A program made the position numbers and the translations under genes. The notes beneath the pieces are model-generated. The model saw nothing but the letters and a program-made list of their open reading frames with translations, did no database searches and had not been told where the DNA came from. Shown in pieces: positions 10,826 to 22,677 of a stretch of DNA of 64,000 bases. Position 1 is the first letter of the stretch; every line of letters starts with the position of its first letter. Origin of the DNA: Spinacia oleracea (lineage: Eukaryota > Streptophyta > Magnoliopsida > Caryophyllales > Amaranthaceae); the NCBI RefSeq assembly GCF_020520425.1, contig NC_079487.1, positions 112,502,141 to 112,566,140 of the forward strand, given 5' to 3'.

Positions 10826-13650
10826 CTTGAGCCTTAGTTAGTTGAAGCAAATGTTTATGTGATGCATATTTTCTGCTAACTTGCTAAGTGGGTCATTCAT
10901 TGATAAATTAATGGGTGAATGGTAATATTGTAAATATTTTGTCTTGCAGGTTACGAAAAATGACTAGTATGACCCAAATAGGATAGAAAATATGGTCAAC
11001 GTACCATTAATTTTGAATGTAAAGTATGGTCTAATGCACCATAGTTTTTATTTAAATATGGTATGCGTACAATAATTTGTTGTAATTAGTTTAATTATTG
11101 CAAATCCTGTTTGATGAAAATGGAGCCTCTCATGGTGAAATTCAAGAACAGAGTTTCCAATCCATTTTGAAGAAGGAGTTTGAAGTTGAATATTCAAGAT
11201 GAAGTCCGGACATACTAGATCACATTTAAATCTTATGCATGTTTTAAGACGTTTATTGCTTTAAATATGTCTCGATATTATGCATGAGATTATAGCTTGA
11301 TTATGTTGCACGATTAAGGATTTTAGTTCACTTAAAATCTAACCAGCATAGTAAGAGCCTTAAGTTCCAAACTTTAAAATTGAGTTAAAAGGTGTCATTT
11401 CAAAACAACACTTACTTTATAGAACCTTTATGTCAAGTTAGTGGTAGTTTTTCGCCAAAGAAAGGTGTCACTTTTTGATCTTAAAGGGGTAAGGTACACC
11501 ATTAATTGTGAGTATATTTTTTGGTCGATTAGTGATAGTTATCCGCCAAAGCAAGGTGTAACTTCATGATGCTAAAAACTTGAGGCACACAATTAGTTGT
11601 GAGTACAAGTTAATTTTGGTTAAACTCAACGATATATGTAAGGAGTCCTTTTATGTCGTCCCAAATGGGACAGGCTTTCCTAATAAGTTCTTAGACTTAC
11701 CTATCAACCAAGAGTAGTTTCTAGACTATTAGCAAAATATTTTCTTACTTAAAATATTTTAGATTAAGACAAGCCAAAGCATGCTTAATTCTTTAATGAT
11801 TTTGAGGGTCTTGGATTCATTTTATTCTGTCGGAACAATAAACTCGAATAAAATGCTGAATGACTTGTTTAAAATTGCATGTTTTCTTTTTCAAGTTATT
11901 ATTCATGATAATGTTTAGACCTTGCACGCTACAATGTATGTTTTAATTAGCTTAAGTGATATCCGGCAGTGTATGCATAAAGGGTACAAGAAATAGGAAA
12001 ACAAGGAACAAGTGAAAGGAATTTACAATTTCGTTTCTACTAAAAGTTAATGTTTAAAGAGAAGTGACCTAGAAATCAAACTTCCTTGGTATCATATACC
12101 GCTTGAGGTTCTTACTTCAGTAATGACTCAAACGATGGAAGCTAGGATACACTAATGACCTACAAGTGCGAAATGAAGCATGACATTGCTACGTTAATTA
12201 GTTGTAGGGTCATCTAGTTTGTTTTAAGTCATTTCAAGGCTGGAAGTTCATGATTATTTTCCATAATCGACATACCTAAATTTCTGTTTCAAACACAGAA
12301 AGACTCACATTCAAGGAAAACAAAAACAATATTTGTTTGTTTGAATGAAATGGTCATTTCGGGTTGAGTCATGTATGCTTGATTAAAATAAACACCTCTT
12401 TAACAATAAGAACTTTACTAGTTTCAAATCATCCCCTTGATTTCAATTCCACTAACCTTTGGCATTGTTACTTAGACCATATCAACAAAGTAACATTCAC
12501 AAACTCTATTTTGATGGACTTTTAAAGGTTGAGTTATTTCTAGATCATTCAAGACAAGCTAGTCTTACTTGTTGAAAATAACAAAAGAAATGAACTATTG
12601 TTAGAATTCCTAGACAATAGAGTTCAGAGCTAAAGAAAGATTTTATGAATTTATTATTTCACCTGGATTTGAGTGAATATGGATTTATTTACTCAATGCG
12701 ATATAAGGTTGAATCTGTTTGGCTAGTTCAAAGATTCAGAAGTATAAAATTCACTTGGCAGAAAATTATAAAGATCTAGGTTAGATCATGATGATGATTA
12801 CTTAAGACCAAGAATGATCATCAATGATTGTGTGTTGTAATTTCACAATCGAGCTCCATAAGATATGGTATATCTAAATTCGAATGATCAAAATCAATTG
12901 GTACTTGATTCGATCTATGATGACGTACTCATAAAGAATTTTCCTATAATTTCTAAAGAAAATGCTTAACTACCACCAAACTAAACCAAATTCGTCAAAA
13001 CTATTGAAAAGTAATTTCAGAATACTTTTTCAATAATATATATCTAAGAGTTCCTAAACTCAGTGGGAAATTAGTGTTTGTTATCCAACAAACTAAGGCT
13101 CAAGTATATGTATATATATATGCCATATATATGAATTTTTTAGAGCATAGTGTTTGTTTGCTCGAAATAATGTCCTTTTTGGATATTCATTTCCGAAATG
13201 ACAAGTGGGAGAAAATAGACCTCGAAAGTATTTGAGACAAACAACAAACATAAACAGGGATTCCGGAGGCTTTTAGAAGTTCTTCAGAAAATCCGAACGC
13301 TTGTTCTTTAAGGACTATAGAAGTGGCTTTAAAGAATAGATATCTCAAGAAGACTTTACAAGTGATTCAAGGAGAATAGAATATTCAAAGTACTTTCAAA
13401 GTGGATATTGATATTCTATTGTTTGATGTTCTAAACCCATGTAGGCATAGAGTTCAGGTCACTTAAGCTATGAGATTCTTCTATTAGATAGTGAAGAAAC
13501 CTGCAACTAACAGTCAAACCATTACCATGAAATGTAATGAGTTTGTGACTTGTAAGAAAGCTATGACGAAACTCAAATTCCCTAAAGTTGTTTGATGCCA
13601 TATATAGACTCATTGTTTTGAACAACTCAGTGTTTTGATGACAAAATTGA
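10826..13650 (+). mobile_element. Decayed copia interior, no intact gene
   Basis: About 2.8 kb of AT-rich sequence with no frame above noise. It lies between the copia primer site (6.7 kb) and a recognisable copia reverse transcriptase scrap (13.66 kb). A sentence-like motif about GCCAAAG(C/A)AAGGTGT is repeated at about 11452 and 11548, and AAGTGGGAGA occurs at about 13204. Interpreted as the mutated body of the same element, possibly a large non-autonomous derivative. This rests on position. Confidence 0.4.
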
Positions 13651-13654
13651 AAAT

Positions 13655-13966
13655 TTGTTGATTTGCAAGAATAGTTTAGCACCTATTGGTTGCAAATTAT
13701 TTTTAAGGATAAAAACCATCAAACATGGAAGTGTGTCTTCACACAATGCTAGATTAGTTGCTAAAGGTTACAAGCAAATTCACGACTTGGATTGTGTTGA
13801 AACCTCAGGCATAATCATAATGCTCAAGTCTATAAATCAAGCAATGATTGCATATTGGTACATCAAACCGTTTCTTTCTTGCAATACAACATCAAACCGT
13901 TTTAGTGCAATTTTGATTAGCATAAACACTTTTTGTGCGATATTTGCCTATTATCCAATGCAATAA
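13655..13966 (+). pseudogene. Ty1/copia reverse transcriptase fragment
   Basis: The short frame contains PIGCKLFLRIKTIKHGSVSSH followed by NARLVAKGYKQIHDLDCVET. In intact Ty1/copia pol proteins this is the start of the reverse transcriptase (PIGCKWVFK...KARLVAKGYKQ...GIDYxET). Only ~45 residues are recognisable. The catalytic YVDD box and the integrase are absent, and the following sequence is unrelated. A relic, important mainly as evidence that the surrounding element is copia. Confidence 0.8.
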
Positions 13967-14197
13967 TTCTCATCACTATTCCAAAAGCTACGTATAATTG
14001 TCCAACAAATTTCCAAACTTAATAATCTACACAAGATTATTTATACAATCGCAGGTAATTAATTGTTATGACTGAGATTCTCACAAAAATCAAATTCAAA
14101 TTATAGATTCTTAGGGAAAATCAAACATAATTTCATTATCATAAACAGGAAATAAACCGATAATAAAATTGAAGCAACAAATCAAATTAAAGCAACT
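13967..14197. other. AT-rich sequence left of the LINE; probable host element arm
   Basis: No gene seen. Together with 19219-19683 it would be the unbroken target into which the LINE jumped. No CACTACA terminus was found on this side. Confidence 0.4.
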
Positions 14198-14310
14198 AAA
14201 AACGATAAAAAAAAAAAATTAATTGTGAAAATCAATCAATCAGCTTTCTTCTCCCCCAAGCTGAGAGGGTGTACGTTAAGGGTGTTTACTAACGTGCGCC
14301 ACCTTCACCA

Positions 14311-15714
14311 ATGGCGAAGAAGAAGAAGGCTAGCTTGATTGTAACTTCACCAATGGCTTCGGAGGATGTTTCCGCTCAGTCTAACCCTAGAAATGAGTCT
14401 CTTTTGGTTCCAGAAGGGGGCCAAAAATCGAACCCAGCTGCTGCAAATAGCGCGACGAACTCTGAGAATGAAGAACTTGTTTACTCCAATCTAGTGCACT
14501 CCTCGGCTGGTATGATTCCTAAAGCTCTTATTGCTTTGAATCAATCGTTGGGGCTCACTGGGGAGGGGAATTTGATTCCTCAGTGTAGTACGGACTCTGT
14601 TTTTCGAAACTCTGGTCATGTGGGTGTTATTGGTCAACCATTGAAGCATCAAGCTTCTCCTAGTGGTTCGACACAGGTTCCTAAGGAGGGGGGAACTGTT
14701 AAGGAACCATGGGTGAATCTATTTGCTGGGGCTAAGCTTGCTTCCAAAGGAGCTCCCCTGGAATTTGTGACACCTTTGGTTAAAGATGGGAAAAAAGTAG
14801 CACAACTGCAGCAATCTGAGCTTGCCACTATGGCTGATAAATGGCAAGCCTCTTTAGTTATGTATGTTGTAGGAGAATCACCAACTTTGGCCTCTGTAAG
14901 GAGATTTATGGCTGCTGTGTGGAGTGAAGTTTCTACTCCTCAAGTGTTTTTTCATGATGAAGGGTACTTTATCATTAGATTTGAGTGCATTGAGGATAAG
15001 AATCGCATTGTTGCAGGGGGTCCTTACACCTTTTATGGTAAGCCAGTGATCATTAAGCCATGGGCAGCAGATTTCAACTTCTATGAGGAGGTTCTCAAAG
15101 TGATTCCCTTGTGGGTTAAATTTCCTAATTTGCCTTTGCATTGCTGGGGGAGTGATTCTCTCAGTAGGATCAGTAGTTTGTTGGGGGTTCCCTTGTGTGC
15201 TGATGAGTGTACAACAAAGCAGGAGAGAGTTTCATTTGCCAGGGTTTTGATTGAGATGGATATTACTACTGTGTTACCAGACCATGTTTGGATTGAAGAT
15301 GCTAGGGGAGTTGTGTTCAAACAGGCTGTAGTGTATGATTGGAAACCCCTCTATTGTAAAAAGTGCAATACAGCAGGCCATGATTGTACCAAGCCCTCTA
15401 ATGTAGCTCCTAAACCAGCTGTAAAGAAGATTTGGGTGGCTAAGCCAACTCAGCAGCATGTTTCAGCCCCACATCAACAGACAGGGGGGATCCTTACTCC
15501 CCATCATGATCCACCTGTAGTTCAAACTAGTGGTCAAGATTGGAACATTGTAACAAGGAGAACTAGGGGACCTAGCAGGATGAGGAATTTGAGCCCTAGT
15601 AATCCTTTCACTGTGCTTTCTGGTGATTTGGGATTCAAGGAGATATCTGGAGAAATGGATAGTGATGGTGTGATTGTGCAGAATACCTCACATGAACCTC
15701 ATGAAGAAGGTTAA
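14311..15714 (+). CDS. LINE ORF1 protein (gag-like, DUF4283 and zinc knuckle)
   Basis: An uninterrupted 467-codon frame starting MAKKKKA. The first ~165 residues are low complexity, rich in Ser/Gly/Asn. From about residue 170 (LATMADKWQASLVMYVVG) to 280 it matches the DUF4283 domain common to plant L1 ORF1 proteins, an RNA-binding region. At about 347-358 there is a short zinc-knuckle-like YCKKCNTAGHDC. The tail is Pro/Gln/Thr-rich. In this family ORF1 protein coats the element RNA in the cytoplasm and nucleus. The end overlaps the start of ORF2 by about 23 bp in another frame, the usual plant L1 arrangement, so ORF2 is probably translated by reinitiation. Confidence 0.88.
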   Translation: MAKKKKASLIVTSPMASEDVSAQSNPRNESLLVPEGGQKSNPAAANSATNSENEELVYSNLVHSSAGMIPKALIALNQSLGLTGEGNLIPQCSTDSVFRNSGHVGVIGQPLKHQASPSGSTQVPKEGGTVKEPWVNLFAGAKLASKGAPLEFVTPLVKDGKKVAQLQQSELATMADKWQASLVMYVVGESPTLASVRRFMAAVWSEVSTPQVFFHDEGYFIIRFECIEDKNRIVAGGPYTFYGKPVIIKPWAADFNFYEEVLKVIPLWVKFPNLPLHCWGSDSLSRISSLLGVPLCADECTTKQERVSFARVLIEMDITTVLPDHVWIEDARGVVFKQAVVYDWKPLYCKKCNTAGHDCTKPSNVAPKPAVKKIWVAKPTQQHVSAPHQQTGGILTPHHDPPVVQTSGQDWNIVTRRTRGPSRMRNLSPSNPFTVLSGDLGFKEISGEMDSDGVIVQNTSHEPHEEG

Positions 15715-18700
15715 CTTATGTACTTGGAATGTGAGAGGCTTTAATGATCCTGTTAAAGCTTCTGAGGTAAAGCATCTGTTGCAAGTTAACAATGTTAATA
15801 TCATTGCTTTATTAGAAACTAGAGTAAAAATAGCTAAATTTCCTAGGTTGTCTTCTAAACTTGGTAGACACTGGAGTTGGGAGAACAATTATAGCTTGAA
15901 TCCTAGAGGCAGGATCTGGTTGGGTTGGCAACAATCAGAAGTTGATCTGTCAATTCTGCATACTCATGAGCAGTTTTTGCACTGTGTGATTAGGGATAGA
16001 ACTGGTGATATTTCTTTCTTCTTTACAGCAGTCTATGGTTTGCATACCATTGAAACTAGGAAGGATCTTTGGCACTCCCTTGTGCTTATTCTCCCTAGTG
16101 TTGGTTCTCACCCTTGGCTCTTATCTGGTGACTTTAATTCCCTCTTGTCTGACACTGATAGGATTAATGGCTCTCAGGTTTCTATTGCTGAAACCAAAGA
16201 TTTTAATGAGTTCATTTTGACTGCTGGTCTTTGTCCCCTACAAAGTGTGGGTCACTATTTCTCATGGCATAAAGGTTCTGGTGATGGGAAAACAGCTAGT
16301 AGAATTGATTGGGGGCTTGGTAATGCTGGTTGGATCCATAAGTTTAGTGGTGTTCCTGTTCAATATCTCAACTCTTCCATTTCTGACCACTCTCCACTCT
16401 TGGTGAACTGTTTACCTGATAAAATGGAGGGAGGCAAACCTTTTAGATTCCTGAATTACCTTGCAGATCATAGTAAGTTTGCTTCTCTGATAGAGAATAG
16501 TTGGGGTACCAGAGGGAAAACAGGTTCTGCTATGTTTAGTTTGTGGTCTAATTTGAACCTTGTGAAGCACAAGTTGAAAGCTCTGCATTCTGAAGAGTTT
16601 GCTGGCATCAAAGAGAGAATTGAAATGGCTAGATCTCAGCTAGAGATAGTTCAAACCTCTCTTCAAACTACTCCTTCTCCTGAGTTGTTTGAACAAGAGA
16701 GAACTTTCACTGATAATTTGAGGAAATGGCTTAGGGTGGATGAAATTGCTTTGAGGCAAAAATCAAGAATTCAATGGCTCCAAGTGGGGGACTCTAATCA
16801 CCATTTCTTCTTCTCTTCTATCAAGGAAAGGAATAGGCAAAACAGGATTACAGTTCTGTTTGATGATTGTGGAAACAAATTGGTTGAAGCTGATGCTATT
16901 CAGGGTGAAATTGTTGGTTTTTATAAAAAATTGCTTGGGTCAGCTGCTCAGTCCTTGCCTGCAGTTCACATTCCTACTTTGAGAAGTGGTAGTACTCTCA
17001 GTATTCCTGCTAAACAATGGCTATCCAGAGAGGTAACCACTTTAGAAATTGACCAAGCTCTTAAAGGGATTGGTGATGACAAAGCCCCTGGCCTTGATGG
17101 GTTCAATGCTGTTTTCTTTAAAAGAACTTGGCATGTTATTAAGGCTGATGTGTATAAAGCTGTACTTGAAGTTTTCAGAACTAACACTATGCTGCCTCAA
17201 TTCAACTGTACTTCCATTACTCTTGTCCCTAAGGTTCCTAACCCTTCTAAGGTTAAGGATTTTAGGCCTATAGCTTGCTGTACTGTTATCTATAAGCTAG
17301 TGGCAAAGATTCTCACAACCAGGATGCAGAGTGTTATTGGTGATGTTGTGAATGAAGCTCAATCTGGCTTTATTCCTGGCAGGCAAATCTCTGATAATAT
17401 TCTCCTAGCAACTGAGCTGATCAAAGGTTATACCAGAACTCACATCTCTCCAAGGTGTCTCATAAAGGTGGATTTGAAGAAAGCTTATGATTCCATTGAG
17501 TGGTCTTATCTGAAAAGTGTTATGGTGGAACTTGGGTTTCCTGTGTGCTTTGTGAGGTGGGTTTTCACCTGTATCTCTACTGTTTCTTATAGCATTTTGA
17601 TCAATGGGAAGCCATCACAACCCTTCAGAGCAAAGAAGGGTTTGAGACAGGGTGATCCAATGTCTCCATTTCTCTTTGCTATTGGTATGGAATATCTTAC
17701 AAGACACTTACAACAGCTGCAGAATTTGCCAGATTTCAATTTCCACCCTAAGTGTGAGAAGTTGGCCCTCACACACTTGATGTTTGCTGATGATCTTCTT
17801 ATGTTCTCAAGAGCTGATACTCTGTCAGTTGAGATGCTTTTTGCTGCTTTCAATAATTTTTCAAGAGCTTCAGGTCTTGAAGCTAATTTGGACAAGAGTA
17901 ACATTTACATTGGTGGGGTTTCTGCTGCTACCAAAGCTGCTATTCTTGATGCAGTTCATATTCCAGAGGGGCAATTTCCCTTTAGGTATCTTGGTGTTCC
18001 ACTCTCTACTAAAAAACTGGTTTATAACCAATGCAGAACTTTGATTGACAAGGTGGTGGCTAGAGCTAAGTCTTGGACAGCTAGGCATCTCTCTTATGCT
18101 GGTAGACTTTAGTTGGTTCAAGCAATCTTGCTTAGTTTGCAAGCTTTCTGGTGTCAAATCTTTATTTTACCTAAGAAAGTGTTAAAGGAAATCCAGAACT
18201 TCTGTAGGATTTTCCTTTGGACTGGTCTTACTGATCCTTCCAAAAGATCCATGGTGGCATGGCACTCTCTTTGTCTTCCTAGAAGTGCTGGTGGGTGGAA
18301 CCTTAAGGAAATGGGGTTATGGAATAAAGCTGCTGTGTCTAAGCTGCTTTGGGCTCTAACTCACAAAAAAGACAGATTGTGGAGCAGATGGGTTCACACC
18401 TATTACATTAAAAACAGGCCTCTTTCCACTCAATGGCCAGCTACAATCTCTTGGTCACTGAGGAAGATTCTGGATTCTCACACTCTGATTGATGATGTTG
18501 GTGGATGGGATGCTGTTGTGCAGAAAGGGAAATTCTCCATTAAATTGATGTATAAACATCTCCTTGGTGTTCATGACAAAGTTCCCTGGAAAAGAGTGGT
18601 CTGTAATAATAAAGCTTCCCCTAAGAGTGTGTTTATCACTTGGCTTGCACTGTGGAACAGACTTCCCACCAGAGATAGGCTGCTAGCTTGGAAGATTGTC

Positions 18701-19051
18701 ACTGCTAACAGTTGTCCACTTTGCTCAACCATGCCTGAATCTACTGGTCACCTATTTTTTGAGTGCTCATATTCTGCTGCTGTGTGGGGAAAGATCCTTC
18801 AACAGTTGCAGTTTCACAGAAATCCTGCTCCATTTGATCAGGAACTTGCTTGGATATTGAAAGCTACTAAAAGAACTAGTGATAGATATAAATTGCTGCT
18901 GATGTTCTTCTCTGAAAGTGTTTATGGCATTTGGCTTCAGAGAAATGAGATGGTGTTTAACCAACAATGCAGAAGCCCTGCTGATTTAGTGCATGATATC
19001 CAGTTTAGGGTGGCTTGTAGGGCCACTGACAGTCAGAAGCTGCTATGCTGA
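15692..19051 (+). pseudogene. LINE ORF2 (endonuclease-reverse transcriptase) with one in-frame stop
   Basis: The frame from ATG 15692 (or 15701) would give ~1,119 codons, broken only by TAG at 18110-18112 (codon 807), after which it continues in the same frame to TGA at 19049-19051. Residues ~1-235 form the APE-type endonuclease: LCTWNVRGFND, LLETRVK, SGDFNSLL and SDHSPLL carry the Asn, Glu, Asp and His of the active site. The reverse transcriptase spans ~480-780, with KDFRPIACC, GFIPGRQISDN, KVDLKKAYDSIEW, GLRQGDPMSPFLF and the catalytic LMFADDLLMF near 699. Beyond the stop come the thumb and a zf-RVT motif (CPLCSTMPESTGHLFFEC). No RNase H domain follows. The stop removes the C-terminal region. 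Confidence 0.9.
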
Positions 19052-19218
19052 GTTTGTGTTAGAGGTGTCCTTTTTTGCTAGTGTTTAGCTTTGTGCTTGT
19101 TGTTTTTTGGTGTTCTGGTGGCTTGTGCCTAACACTGTGCTAGTTCTTTTACTAGCCCTCTCCTTTTGGTAATAAAATAACTTTATTTGCCAAAAAAAAA
19201 AAAAACGATAAAAAAAAA

Positions 19219-19683
19219 TAGTGAAATTATATACCTGATAATACGAATCTGCAAGTAACAATATTCGAATCTTCAATTTGGAGAAAACCTAACTTGCATC
19301 CTTCAATATTTACTCAAATAATCTCTAACTTGCAGCTGTATTGGCTTAATTAAACTTGAAAAGCTCGATTAAGCTTGAATAAATTCGATTTTTATGGAGG
19401 AATTTCAAGAATCTCTTACGGTGAAGATGGAGTCGAGTCGCCGATTGAGAGAGAAAGTTTGCCGCCTTTGTTTGTTTGTTTGAAGTTTTGAGAACTTTGT
19501 CGGCTTCCCCTCTTGTTTGATGGAGCAAAATGAAAGAGGAAGGAAAATAAGAGAGCCTGAGTTTAATTCTTGTGTTTGGGTTATGACGGTTCATATTTCC
19601 TGTCGTAGAAACTGGGCCATTAATGACGGGTTTTGGGCCTGTCATAAATGGGTTGTCGTAAATGGCCCAGTTTTTTTGTAGTG
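19219..19683 (-). mobile_element. CACTA-type DNA transposon terminus
   Basis: The plus strand ends ...TTTTTTTGTAGTG at 19683. On the opposite strand this reads CACTACAAAAAAAC, matching the CACTAC(A/T)A ends of plant CACTA (En/Spm) transposons. Just inside, GGGCCATTTACGACA-type blocks recur in both orientations (about 19610-19675: TGACGGG, GGGCCTGTCATAA, GTCGTAAATGGCCC). Such repeats act as transposase-binding sites in the family. The partner end was not found, so the element is truncated or its other end is too diverged. Confidence 0.5.
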
Positions 19684-20484
19684 TATACTCCAATAACTTC
19701 ATAAGTTTCCCATATCACAATTTGAATTAAGGTCGTGTTTGGTAGGGTGTAACATTTCCATGGAAAACGAATTTTTCATTTCCAATCATTTTACGTTGTT
19801 CGGTTTGGCAAGGGATGAAAAATAATTTTCCATAACTCCCTCAAAGGTGGAAAAATATTTTCCATTTGAAAGGAAGGAAAACAACTTTTCCATATTTCCT
19901 CCTTATCTCCATCTTCATTCATCCCATCAATTTTCAGTCTTCACCAACACTCTCCCATTTTTCGTTTTCTATTAATTTTCTTGTAAGGAACTCAACAAAG
20001 AAAATCTAGTTTGAAAGTGTATATTTCCTTGAAAAAGTTTTTCCATGAAAAATCATTTTTCACTGAAATCGTTTTACATCAAAATAAACCTGAATGGTAG
20101 ATTGGTAGTGATTGTAATATTGTACGCCAACTGTTTTTCCTGGGTTTACCATTTGATTTCGTGGACCCAAAAACACAAATCCAATTAAAAAGAAGTTGAT
20201 ATGGAAGAAAACCAAAATGGAAGAATGTGATGCCCCACGTAGTGGTTAAGTTTAATATTGATAGGGATACAGGCAGCATACAGCTGAAGAAGAATTAACA
20301 CAAACACAAGATTTCATAATTTTGTCTTTTGAAATATGGTTCCCTTTCCCTACATACTCCTCTATTTCTTCTTCTTCCCCTCCCATTCTCTTTCAAATTT
20401 GAAATGCTTTGTGGGACCCATTATCACGTGACTTACTATATAACTGGATTATAAGAGTTCGAAATTTATGTCCCGTAACTTATA
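19684..20484. other. Intergenic, no gene
   Basis: Contains a fragment beginning GGTCGTGTTTGGTAGGG after TAA (about 19731), like one end of a Harbinger/Tourist MITE, with TTCCATGGAAAA-type repeats to about 20090. The matching right end was not found. The rest is AT-rich without coding signal. Confidence 0.4.
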
Positions 20485-20740
20485 CTTTCTCTGTTCTTTT
20501 TTATATGACACGATTATTTTGGCACGTTTGCCAATATACGATTTTAAGCATTAATATTTTTAATTATTGATAAGAAAAAATTATAAAAAGTTGATATTTA
20601 AAAATTATTTATTGAGACGAATCTAATAATATCCACGACTGTATTTTTTTCTTAAGTATAAATCACAAAATGAAGTCGAATGAGCATGTCTGAATAGTGT
20701 CCAAAATTCAATTGTGTCATGTAAATAAGAACGAATGAAG
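20485..20740. mobile_element. TA-flanked MITE
   Basis: Inverted ends of about 40 bp: CTTTCTCTGTTCTTTTTTAT on the left and, on the opposite strand of the right end, CTTCATTCGTTCTTATTTAC, both followed by ATGACAC. Preceded by TA. No coding capacity. Resembles the Stowaway-like group (mariner-related) whose ends read CTCCCTCCGT. Confidence 0.7.
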
Positions 20741-21694
20741 TGTAACACCTGTATCACTGTTTATTATTCAGTAGTTTACAGTAATTTTAAATAGAAAATA
20801 TAAATAAGTAGACTAAATAAAAATTTCAAGCAATAGAAAGAAATGACGTACGAGTGATTTTTTTTATATAAGATAGAAGATTCAAACGTGGATTTTAAAG
20901 GGTTTCAAGTGGGAGCAAATGAAATATTACTGCTGTTAGTGTACTTGTGATCATCTTTAGCCGGTCGATCATCAAATTGCTTTAATTTGTGAGTGGAAAA
21001 TTAATTTGAAAGACAATCTTGGGTAGCAAGTGATTCTTAGCAAGTTTTTGATATGGGTCCTAGGAAATTATTGTAAAGTGTATGGATTCTTGTTTTTCAA
21101 GGGATGATATATTGCTTTCTTCATTATGTTTTATTAGAGTAATATTTATGTGATTTTGATTATCCTTATCGATATCTAGTATTTTGCATAAAGTTTTGGC
21201 ATTTTTGGTGAAGATACTAAGAGATCTTAGGATTGTTATTGGTTTATCACCTTTTGTTCCTTTATCAATCTTGTATAAAATATGCACGAAGATAGGTTTT
21301 GAATCGGGCAATAAAATCCATAATAAGTAATCAAGGATACGTTATTTTCACCCAAATTAAGGTCTGACTCTAATGTGGTTCGGTCTGAGTTGATATTTTT
21401 TTGGCCCTCTTTAAATGGACGTGACATGGTGATATTTATACTTTGTACATTGAAAATTTGAAATAGTAGACTTACCTTGATGATCGATACTTCCTCTTTT
21501 TTCTAAGTGGTTACATATACAACTTCCAGCTTTATTTATTTAGGAGTTATTTCCTCCGTTATAATTAATTGATGCACTTTTCATGAAAATTTTCCCCCTT
21601 ATTTTATACTTTAAGGATCCCACTAATAATATTTTATTATTTATTTCTTGTCTTTCCTTTATTTTGAATACTTTAATACTTGCATTATGTTTTA
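20741..21694. other. Intergenic AT-rich, nothing recognised
   Basis: No coding region, RNA gene or repeat pair was recognised. Short TTCCTC-type ends near 21489 and 21551 may be MITE remnants without partners. Confidence 0.4.
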
Positions 21695-22040
21695 CTCCCC
21701 CCGCCTCTTTTTGTACTTTACGTTTTTCTTTTTTGGTGTTCCAAAATGTTATTTACATTTTCTTTTATATAATCACATAAATGCCTTAATATTCTTATTA
21801 AATTTTAGGTTTAATGATTATTTTAACTAATTAAATTTATTGGGTCATTTAATCTCTCACACTTTTCTAGTGGGACATTAAAATTTTCTCATTTTTCCAA
21901 TATTAGAATTTCGATAAAATTATAAACATTATATATAAACGTAATTTTCCTTGTTTAAATAAAAAAATCAAAAGAATCTCAGTGCACATTAATTAGTTGT
22001 TAAAACGCGTGCAAAATATCAAATGTAAAAAATAAAAATT
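21695..22040 (+). mobile_element. MITE-like repeat family R1, copy 1
   Basis: Starts CTCCCCCCGCCTCTTTTTGT and is similar over about 330 bp to 47065-47415 in the same orientation. Shared blocks include ATCACATAAATGCCTTAATA, CTCACACTTTTC and GTTAAAACGCG. The repetition shows a dispersed family; the CTCCCTCCGTCTCTTT-type end places it among the TA-flanked MITEs. The right end is damaged by the adjacent element. Confidence 0.7.
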
Positions 22041-22296
22041 CTCCGTTCTCTTTTAGCTGCAACGTTTCTATTTTGGGCCATTTCTTTTTAGTTGAAGCCC
22101 TTCTATTTTTGACAATTTTACCAATTGAAAATTACTAAAGTACCCTCATTCATGTTCAATAACTCGCATTTTCCCCTAATTCTATCTAAAAATGGGGGCA
22201 TGAAAGTAACTTACCACCTATTCACATGCGTTGTATAATTTGGGATGAACGATAAAGGTTGCAACTAAAACATAACAGAAAAAGTATACGGGGGAG
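22041..22296. mobile_element. TA-flanked MITE
   Basis: Left end CTCCGTTCTCTTTTAGCTGC; right end ...GGGGGAGTA, with TTGCAACTAAAACATAACAG inverted to match. Contains no gene. Directly abuts repeat R1. Confidence 0.65.
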
Positions 22297-22306
22297 TATA
22301 TTTCTA

Positions 22307-22596
22307 CACCCTCCGTATTTTAAAGGCACGTTTCCAATAATTGGCCGTATTTAATTAAAAGATACACTTCCTATTTTTGGCATGTCATAGTCTCCACTTC
22401 CAATTATATAAACCTTTCTATCTCTCTTTTGGTCCTCACATCCTCTTTTTACTACAATAGATAATTCTCCAATATCAATTTCTTATGATAAATAATAACT
22501 TAGTATCTCACTTTTATCTCATTTTAATAAATTCAAGTCACACTACTAAACTTATGTGCCGATCAAACTGTATTTTTTAATTAAATAAAGAGGGAG
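22307..22596. mobile_element. TA-flanked MITE
   Basis: Left TA then CACCCTCCGTATTTTAAAGG; right ...AATAAAGAGGGAG then TA. Non-coding, 290 bp. Confidence 0.65.
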
Positions 22597-22677
22597 TATT
22601 TTGGTAAGTTTTCTACCTCACTCCCAATTATTTAATATTTCATATCTTACTTCTCCGTAAGGAGCACTATTACGATA

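Larger units (their letters stand above)
14198..19218 (+). mobile_element. Near-complete L1-type LINE retrotransposon
   Basis: Body about 14216-19200. It is flanked by AAAAACGATAAAAAAAA at 14198-14214 and 19201-19217 as target duplication, with a poly(A) tail merging into the right copy. Order: ~95-bp leader, ORF1 (14311-15714), ORF2 (15692-19051, one stop), ~150-bp 3' UTR with AATAAAATAACTTTATTTGCC-like tail. The 5' end appears complete because ORF1 is whole with leader sequence. It is the youngest-looking element in the window. Confidence 0.92.

Noticed and set aside
15674-15676. TTG as start of LINE ORF2
   Set aside because: ATG 15692 and 15701 lie in frame before the endonuclease domain.
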